A stretch of 63,994 bases of DNA from the NCBI GenBank assembly GCA_023415605.1, contig JAEZKB010000052.1:1-63994 (forward strand). Reading direction: 5' to 3'. The translations under genes were made by a program, and so were the position numbers. Shown here piece by piece: positions 58,933-63,994 of this stretch. The stretch comes from Pseudomonadota bacterium. GTDB taxonomy: Bacteria; Pseudomonadota; Alphaproteobacteria; Rhizobiales; Devosiaceae. The notes under the pieces were generated by a model that saw only the letters and a program-made list of their open reading frames with translations, did no database searches and was not told the origin of the DNA. Position 1 is the stretch's first letter; every line of letters begins with the position of its first letter.

Positions 58933-60084
58933 ATGAAGATCACCGGCGTCCGGCCTTGGCTCGTCAAGGCCAGCACGTCCTATTGGGGCGAGTATCTGTT
59001 TGTTGAGGTCACCACCGACGAAGGCGTTTCGGGCTGGGGTGAAATCACCTCGACCACCAAGAGCGCCAACCGCGCCCTTGCCGCCATTCTGCGTCAAGTC
59101 GGCGACCGCATCCTTGGCGACGATCCCTCTCGCATCGAATACATCTGGCACAAGATCTTTCGCGGCTTCACCTACATGGGCTCGCGCGGCGCCGCTTGCG
59201 AAGTCGTCAGCGCCATCGACATCGCCCTCTGGGATATCCGCGGCAAGGTGCTCGGCCTGCCGGTTTACGAGTTGCTCGGCGGCGCTGTGCGCGACGAGAT
59301 CTCGCTTTACACGCATCCCGACCAGAGCAAGTTCACCACCAAGGAAGGCGTCATCGCCGAGATCACCGACATCGTGAAGTCGGGACATACCGGTCTCAAG
59401 TTCGACCCCTATCCCTACCAGCGCGCCGGTGACGAGCAGCGCAATGGCTATCTCGACGGCTCGATGTCGCGTGCCGACGAGCGCAAGGCTGCCGAACTCA
59501 CCGAACTCATCCGCCAGACCGCCGGCCCCGAGGTCGACATCCTCATCGACGCCCACGGCCGCTTCGACGTCCCCACCGCCATCCGCCTCTGCCGCTCGCT
59601 CGAAGAGGCCGGCCAGATCGACTGGTTCGAAGAGCCGGTACCGCCCGAGAGCTACGATGCCCTCGCCCAGGTACGTGAAAAGGTCAGCGCCGCAATCTCC
59701 GTCGGCGAGCGCGCCCACACCAAGTGGGACTTCGTCCAGATCCTGGAGCGCCGCCTCACTGACTACATCATGCCCGACGTCACCTGGACCGGCGGCATCT
59801 CGGAGATGAAGAAGATCGCCACTCTAGCCGAAGCCTTCTTCGTCCCGATCTCGCCTCACGATGCCGGCGGCCCGATCAACATCCTGGCTGGCGCGCATGT
59901 GATGATGACGGTACCCAATTTCTACAAGCTCGAGACCTCGCGCTGGGATCTCTCGGGCTACAACGAGCTGATGCACACCCGCATCGACAACTCCAACGGT
60001 GCCATCAAGTTGCCCCGCACCCCTGGCATCGGCATCGAGATGGATCGCGATTACCTCGCGGCCAACGAAATCCAGACAGCCTAG
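58933..60084 (+). CDS. Enolase-superfamily acid-sugar dehydratase (MR/MLE type, copy 1)
   Basis: 383 aa. Capping domain (1-125) then the barrel. Metal and catalytic residues fit the galactonate-dehydratase subgroup: D206-x-H208 in ILIDAHGRFD, Glu in DWFEEPVPPE (E233/E234), E259 in SVGERAHT, D282 in MPDVTWTGG and H309 in SPHDAGGP. The His on strand 3 is the general acid used by GalD-like dehydratases. The sugar acid cannot be told from sequence. GGAGGAAATGCA precedes the ATG, 54 bp after gntR. Confidence 0.87.
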   Translation: MKITGVRPWLVKASTSYWGEYLFVEVTTDEGVSGWGEITSTTKSANRALAAILRQVGDRILGDDPSRIEYIWHKIFRGFTYMGSRGAACEVVSAIDIALWDIRGKVLGLPVYELLGGAVRDEISLYTHPDQSKFTTKEGVIAEITDIVKSGHTGLKFDPYPYQRAGDEQRNGYLDGSMSRADERKAAELTELIRQTAGPEVDILIDAHGRFDVPTAIRLCRSLEEAGQIDWFEEPVPPESYDALAQVREKVSAAISVGERAHTKWDFVQILERRLTDYIMPDVTWTGGISEMKKIATLAEAFFVPISPHDAGGPINILAGAHVMMTVPNFYKLETSRWDLSGYNELMHTRIDNSNGAIKLPRTPGIGIEMDRDYLAANEIQTA

Positions 60085-60144
60085 AAGAGTACGCGCGGGT
60101 CGGTGGCTGGGCCCCCGGCACCGCGTCAGCATGGGAGGAATATC

Positions 60145-61320
60145 TTGAAAGTCACCGGCATCGAGACGGTCGTCGTCAACGCCGTTCATCGCAACTGGAT
60201 CTTCGTGAAGGTCCTGACCGACCAGCCCGGCCTCTGGGGTTGGGGCGAGGCGACGCTCGAATGGAAGACCCGGGCCGTCAAGGGCACCATCGAAGACCTC
60301 GCGCCCTTTGTCATCGGCGAAGACCCGATGAACATCGAGCACATCGTCAACCGCATGACCCGGTTCAGCTTCTGGCCGCTCGGCTCGATCGGCCTCACCG
60401 CCGTCTCGGGCATCGAACACGCCCTTTGGGACATCAAGGGCAAGGCGCTTGGCGTCCCGGTCTGGCAACTGCTCGGCGGCAAGGTCCGCGACAGCGTCCG
60501 CGTCTATACCCACCTGCGCCGCGGCTCATCCTCGGCCCGCGTATCGAACACCGACATCTCCGCGTTCTGCGATGCCGTGCAGGAGACGGTCGAAATGGGC
60601 TACAACGCCATCAAACTCGGTTTTGTCCCCTATACTGGCTACGACGCGCCACTCACCGCCGTAAAGCATGTCGAAAAGCTCGCCGCCGCGGTGCGTGAGC
60701 GCGTCGGCGACGGCGTCGATGTGATGACCGATTTCCACGGCCGCCCGGACTCGCTTGATGCCGCCATCGCCTACATCAAGGCGATCGAGCCAATCAAACC
60801 GCTGTTCTGCGAAGAAGTGATCCAGCCCGGCGATCACGCTGCCATGGCCGACATCGCTCGTCGGGTCGATTGCCCACTGGCCACCGGCGAGCGGCTCTTC
60901 ACCCCACGCGAATTCGCGGACATCGCCGAAACCCGCGCCGTCGCCTACGTCCAGCCCGACCTCGCCCACTGCATAGGCATTTCAGGCGGCCGCAAGATCG
61001 CCGCCATCGCCGAGGCCGCCCATATGGGCGTCTGCCCCCACAACCCGATGGGTCCGGTGGCCGGCGCCGTGGCGCTGCAGTTCGACGTCGCCACCACCAA
61101 CTTCGTTATCCAGGAAGAAGCCGTCGGCATCGTGCCATGGTTCGAGGAAATCTGCTCGGTCTACCCGCTGAACCTCGTCAATGGCGCCTGGCCCGTGCCT
61201 GACGCACCCGGGCTCGGCATCGAGATCGACGAGAAGGCAGCGGCCAAATATCCCTTCGCTCCCGAAGTGATTCCGGCGCTCGATTCCATCCTCGCCGACG
61301 GCCGCATCGCCAACTGGTAG
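60145..61320 (+). CDS. Enolase-superfamily galactonate dehydratase-like protein (copy 2)
   Basis: 391 aa from a TTG at 60145, chosen for GGGAGGAATATC immediately upstream. Same subgroup as its neighbour: D196-x-H198 in TDFHGRPD, Glu in LFCEEVIQPG (E223/E224), E249 in ATGERLFT, D272 in VQPDLAHCIG and H299 in CPHNPMGP. Closer than copy 1 to D-galactonate dehydratase. The pair may act on two epimeric sugar acids. 60-bp gap after copy 1. No aldolase or kinase follows in the window. Confidence 0.87.
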   Translation: MKVTGIETVVVNAVHRNWIFVKVLTDQPGLWGWGEATLEWKTRAVKGTIEDLAPFVIGEDPMNIEHIVNRMTRFSFWPLGSIGLTAVSGIEHALWDIKGKALGVPVWQLLGGKVRDSVRVYTHLRRGSSSARVSNTDISAFCDAVQETVEMGYNAIKLGFVPYTGYDAPLTAVKHVEKLAAAVRERVGDGVDVMTDFHGRPDSLDAAIAYIKAIEPIKPLFCEEVIQPGDHAAMADIARRVDCPLATGERLFTPREFADIAETRAVAYVQPDLAHCIGISGGRKIAAIAEAAHMGVCPHNPMGPVAGAVALQFDVATTNFVIQEEAVGIVPWFEEICSVYPLNLVNGAWPVPDAPGLGIEIDEKAAAKYPFAPEVIPALDSILADGRIANW

Positions 61321-61373
61321 GCAGCGGCAGGCGGGGCTACAACTCGTTTAGCCTCGCCTGCTAAGCTCGCCCT

Positions 61374-63818
61374 ATGGCCAAGGCTTCCCTCACTACCTAC
61401 CGCGGCAAGCGGAATTTCGCGAAGACGCCCGAACCGGCGGGTGACCTGGAAGACGAAGGCGGCAGCCGCTTCGTCGTACACAAGCACCACGCTACCGCCG
61501 ACCACTACGATCTCCGCCTCGAACTCGACGGCGTGCTGAAGAGCTGGGCCGTGCCCAAGGGACCCTCGCTCAACCCCGCCGACAAGCGCCTCGCCGTTCA
61601 CACCGAAGACCACCCCGTCGACTACATCGACTTCGAGGGCGTCATCCCCGAAGGCGAATATGGCGGCGGCCCGATGATTGTCTGGGATACCGGCGACTGG
61701 GCTCCGATGGGCGACCCGCACAAGGATCTGGCCAAAGGCGCCTTCAAGTTCCGCCTCGCCGGAGAGAAGCTCAGCGGCGGCTGGATGCTGACGCGCCTCA
61801 AAGGCCGTGCTGGCGACAATGGCAAGGACAACTGGCTCCTCTTCAAGGAGCATGACACCGCCATGGATACCGAGACCGACATCCTCACGGCCCGCCCCGA
61901 AAGCGTGAAGTCCGGCCGCCGTATCGAGGAACTCGTCGCCCCGTCTCCCCCGCCGTCTGTCAAACCTGGCAAGCTCGCACCCGGCAAGCTCACGGGCGCC
62001 AGGAAGGCACCTTTTCCACCCAGCATCGACCTGCAACTCGCCGGTACGGCCAGCGAGCCTCCCAAGCCGAGCAAGAACGCGAGCTGGTTGCACGAGATCA
62101 AGTTCGATGGCTACCGCACCCTCGCCTTCATCGAGGGCGACGAGACCCGTCTTGTTACCCGTGGCGGCCTCGACTGGACCCGCCGTTATGGCGACCTTCC
62201 CGATGCCTTCGCCCAACTCGGGTTGAAGCATGCGGTGATCGATGGCGAGATCGTCGTTCTCGATGGCAAAGGTGTCAGCCACTTCTCTCTGCTGCAGCAG
62301 GCACTTTCCGAAGGCGCCGGTAACAAGCTCGTCTTCTACGCCTTCGATCTCCTCTATCTCGACGGCTACGACCTGCGCGGCGTTTCCCTCGACAAGCGCA
62401 AGGACCTGCTGTCACGGCTCCTTGCCGGCCATCTGACCGCCCGTTCCGCCATCCAGTACTCCGACCACGTCCCCGGCGATGGGCTCGCACTCTTCGAGCG
62501 CGCTGCCGAACTCGGACTCGAAGGCATCATCTCCAAGCGCAGCGACGCCAAATATGCGGGAGGTCGCTCCACCACCTGGATGAAGATCAAGGCGCCCAAA
62601 CTTGAGACCTTCGTCATCGCCGGCTACACCGCCTCCTCCGCAGCTGGCGGCATCGGTGCGCTCGGCGTCGGCGAATGGGTCGATGGCGAACTCCAGTATC
62701 GTGGTAAGGTCGGCACCGGCTTTGACGCCGCCACCATGGCGAGCCTCCTCGCCCGCCTTGAACCGCTCCGCATCGCCGACCGCCTCGACGGCATGCCCAA
62801 GGACATGCTGCCCGTGCGCCCCACGCTTACGGCCCGCATCCAGTACGCCACCCGCACCGCCGACAACTCCCTACGCCACGCCGTCTTCAAGGGCTTGCGC
62901 GAAGCCGAGCTGTCGACGCCGGTCGCCAGGAAGCGTAAGCGCCTCATTTCCGATGCCGACCTTGCCGGCATCTGGGTCACCAACCCCACGCGCAAGCTCT
63001 TCGGCAATGCCGGCCCGACCAAGCTCGATATCGCTGTCTATTACGCAGCCATTGGCGACTACATGCTGCCGCACCTCTTCAACCGGCCGGTGTCGCTCTA
63101 CCGCTGCCCGACTAAGTCGATGGCCGACTGCTTCTTCCAACGCCACGCCTTCAAGGGAATGCCACCGACCATCAAGGTCTTCGAGATCAAGAACTCGGAC
63201 GACGAGAACAAGTCCTACATCAGCGTCGAGGACGCCAAAGGCTATCTCGCTTTGGCCCAGTTTGGCGTCATCGAATTCCACGCCTGGGGCACCCACGAGG
63301 TTCATCTAGAGAAGCCCGACAGGATTATCTTCGATCTCGACCCCGGCGAGGGCATGGAGTGGCGGGAAGTCTGTTCAGCTGCAGTTCATCTCCGCGGCGA
63401 AATCGAGGCGATGGGTCTTGTTCCCTTCGTCAAGACTTCGGGCGGAAAGGGCCTCCACATCGTTGTCCCGATCAAGCCAAAACTGCAATGGAAACAGGTC
63501 CATGCGGCCACTTCGAAGATCGCGACAACGCTCGCCAGGACTGGCCCCGACACCTTCGTCACCGTCATGGGCGAGCGCAACCGCAAACGCCGGATTTTCA
63601 TAGACTTTCACCGCAACGCCCGCTCCGCTACAGCCGTCGCCGCCTACTCCCTCCGGGCCCGTCCTCACCTCCCCGCCTCAACCCCGATCGCCTGGCAAGA
63701 CCTTGAATCCATCGACTCTCCCGAGGATCTCAACTACTCTTCCCTTCCAGCTTTATTAACCACGACGGGCGATCCCTGGGCCGATATTAACGCCTCGGCC
63801 AGAGACCTCCCGGCATAA
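61374..63818 (+). CDS. ligD: Multifunctional DNA ligase D (non-homologous end joining)
   Basis: 814 aa with domains in the order phosphoesterase, ligase, polymerase (the Pseudomonas-type order). 3'-phosphoesterase at about 30-175: FVVHKHHATADHYDLRLELD and WDTGDW. ATP-dependent ligase at about 215-510, nucleophile Lys243 in HEIKFDGYR, then VIDGEIVVLD and GLEGIISKRSDAKYAGGRS. Archaeo-eukaryotic primase-like polymerase at about 545-800: HLFNRPVSLYRCP, DRIIFDLDPGEG (metal Asp pair) and KTSGGKGLHI. It repairs double-strand breaks together with Ku, encoded next. Confidence 0.95.
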   Translation: MAKASLTTYRGKRNFAKTPEPAGDLEDEGGSRFVVHKHHATADHYDLRLELDGVLKSWAVPKGPSLNPADKRLAVHTEDHPVDYIDFEGVIPEGEYGGGPMIVWDTGDWAPMGDPHKDLAKGAFKFRLAGEKLSGGWMLTRLKGRAGDNGKDNWLLFKEHDTAMDTETDILTARPESVKSGRRIEELVAPSPPPSVKPGKLAPGKLTGARKAPFPPSIDLQLAGTASEPPKPSKNASWLHEIKFDGYRTLAFIEGDETRLVTRGGLDWTRRYGDLPDAFAQLGLKHAVIDGEIVVLDGKGVSHFSLLQQALSEGAGNKLVFYAFDLLYLDGYDLRGVSLDKRKDLLSRLLAGHLTARSAIQYSDHVPGDGLALFERAAELGLEGIISKRSDAKYAGGRSTTWMKIKAPKLETFVIAGYTASSAAGGIGALGVGEWVDGELQYRGKVGTGFDAATMASLLARLEPLRIADRLDGMPKDMLPVRPTLTARIQYATRTADNSLRHAVFKGLREAELSTPVARKRKRLISDADLAGIWVTNPTRKLFGNAGPTKLDIAVYYAAIGDYMLPHLFNRPVSLYRCPTKSMADCFFQRHAFKGMPPTIKVFEIKNSDDENKSYISVEDAKGYLALAQFGVIEFHAWGTHEVHLEKPDRIIFDLDPGEGMEWREVCSAAVHLRGEIEAMGLVPFVKTSGGKGLHIVVPIKPKLQWKQVHAATSKIATTLARTGPDTFVTVMGERNRKRRIFIDFHRNARSATAVAAYSLRARPHLPASTPIAWQDLESIDSPEDLNYSSLPALLTTTGDPWADINASARDLPA

Positions 63819-63861
63819 TTTCTGCAAGTCTGTCAGTAGGTTCGCGCGTAGGGAGGCGATC

Positions 63862-63994
63862 ATGGCCCCAAGGGCAAGTTGGAAGGGTCATCTGCGGCTG
63901 AGCCTGGTGAGCTGTCCGGTCAAACTCTTCCCCGCGACCAGCGCGTCCGAGCGCATCAGCTTCAACCAGCTGCACAAGGACACCCACAACCGCA
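63862..63994 (+). CDS. ku: Ku protein (N-terminal fragment)
   Basis: 44 codons before the window ends. MAPRASWKGHLRLSLVSCPV, then KLFPATSASERISFNQLHKD, is the standard start of bacterial Ku, the dimeric ring that threads onto broken DNA ends and recruits LigD. GGGAGGCGATC precedes the ATG, 43 bp after ligD. The remainder is outside the window. Confidence 0.93.
   Translation, partial: MAPRASWKGHLRLSLVSCPVKLFPATSASERISFNQLHKDTHNR

Overview
The window is a GC-rich chromosomal segment of an alphaproteobacterium, most likely of the Hyphomicrobiales (Devosia or a relative; the order is fairly secure, the genus is a guess). Indications are the CheR/CheD/CheT-like chemotaxis set with a leading STAS gene, CtrA-like sites, a usg gene, divergent TetR and LysR units, dispersed palindromic repeats of a kind common in this group, and a LigD/Ku repair pair. 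I saw no insertion sequences, prophage genes or CRISPR arrays.

Layout. 1-8850: chemotaxis locus on the minus strand (STAS, cheY, cheA, cheW; then cheD, mcp, cheR, start of cheB), interrupted by a plus-strand pair, a small CheT-like gene and a membrane glycosyltransferase. 8900-21800: metabolic and regulatory genes, including an acyl-CoA hydrolase, a SAF-domain oxidoreductase followed by a frameshifted SDR, LysR/cupin, a TetR-controlled ABC-2 exporter, and a second TetR with a reductase. 21848: tRNA-Ala(CGC). 22000-29450: small, mostly uncharacterised, possibly stress-related genes around a TPP-dependent oxidase/decarboxylase, then treZ. 29550-33365: treY and a Crp/Fnr-type regulator.

33350-51785 is the most interesting stretch. 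It has three tightly coupled transcription units: myo-inositol-1-phosphate synthase, histidine phosphatase, methyltransferase and an apparently circularly permuted glycosidase; UDP-glucose dehydrogenase, a 92-aa protein and an alcohol dehydrogenase; and two epimerases, four soluble glycosyltransferases (three CgeB-like), UDP-xylose synthase, a small DNA-binding protein, a pyruvyl-transferase-like protein and an FrhB-like Fe-S protein. A fusion of a phosphoribosyltransferase-like and a kinase-like domain sits among them. No flippase, polymerase or lipid-linked priming transferase is present. I infer a soluble inositol- and xylose- or uronate-containing glycoside, possibly stress-related given the trehalose genes next door.

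51787-56480: a ZIP-like transporter, a frameshifted SPW-type membrane gene, DUF2934, usg, groES-groEL (no complete CIRCE) and a 24-codon membrane microprotein. 56489-61320: acid-sugar catabolism unit (orphan sugar-binding protein, GntR, two enolase-superfamily dehydratases). 61374-63994: ligD and the start of ku (non-homologous end joining).

Many adjacent genes overlap by ATGA or GTGA, implying translational coupling. All functions are read from motifs recognised by eye; no database search was run.
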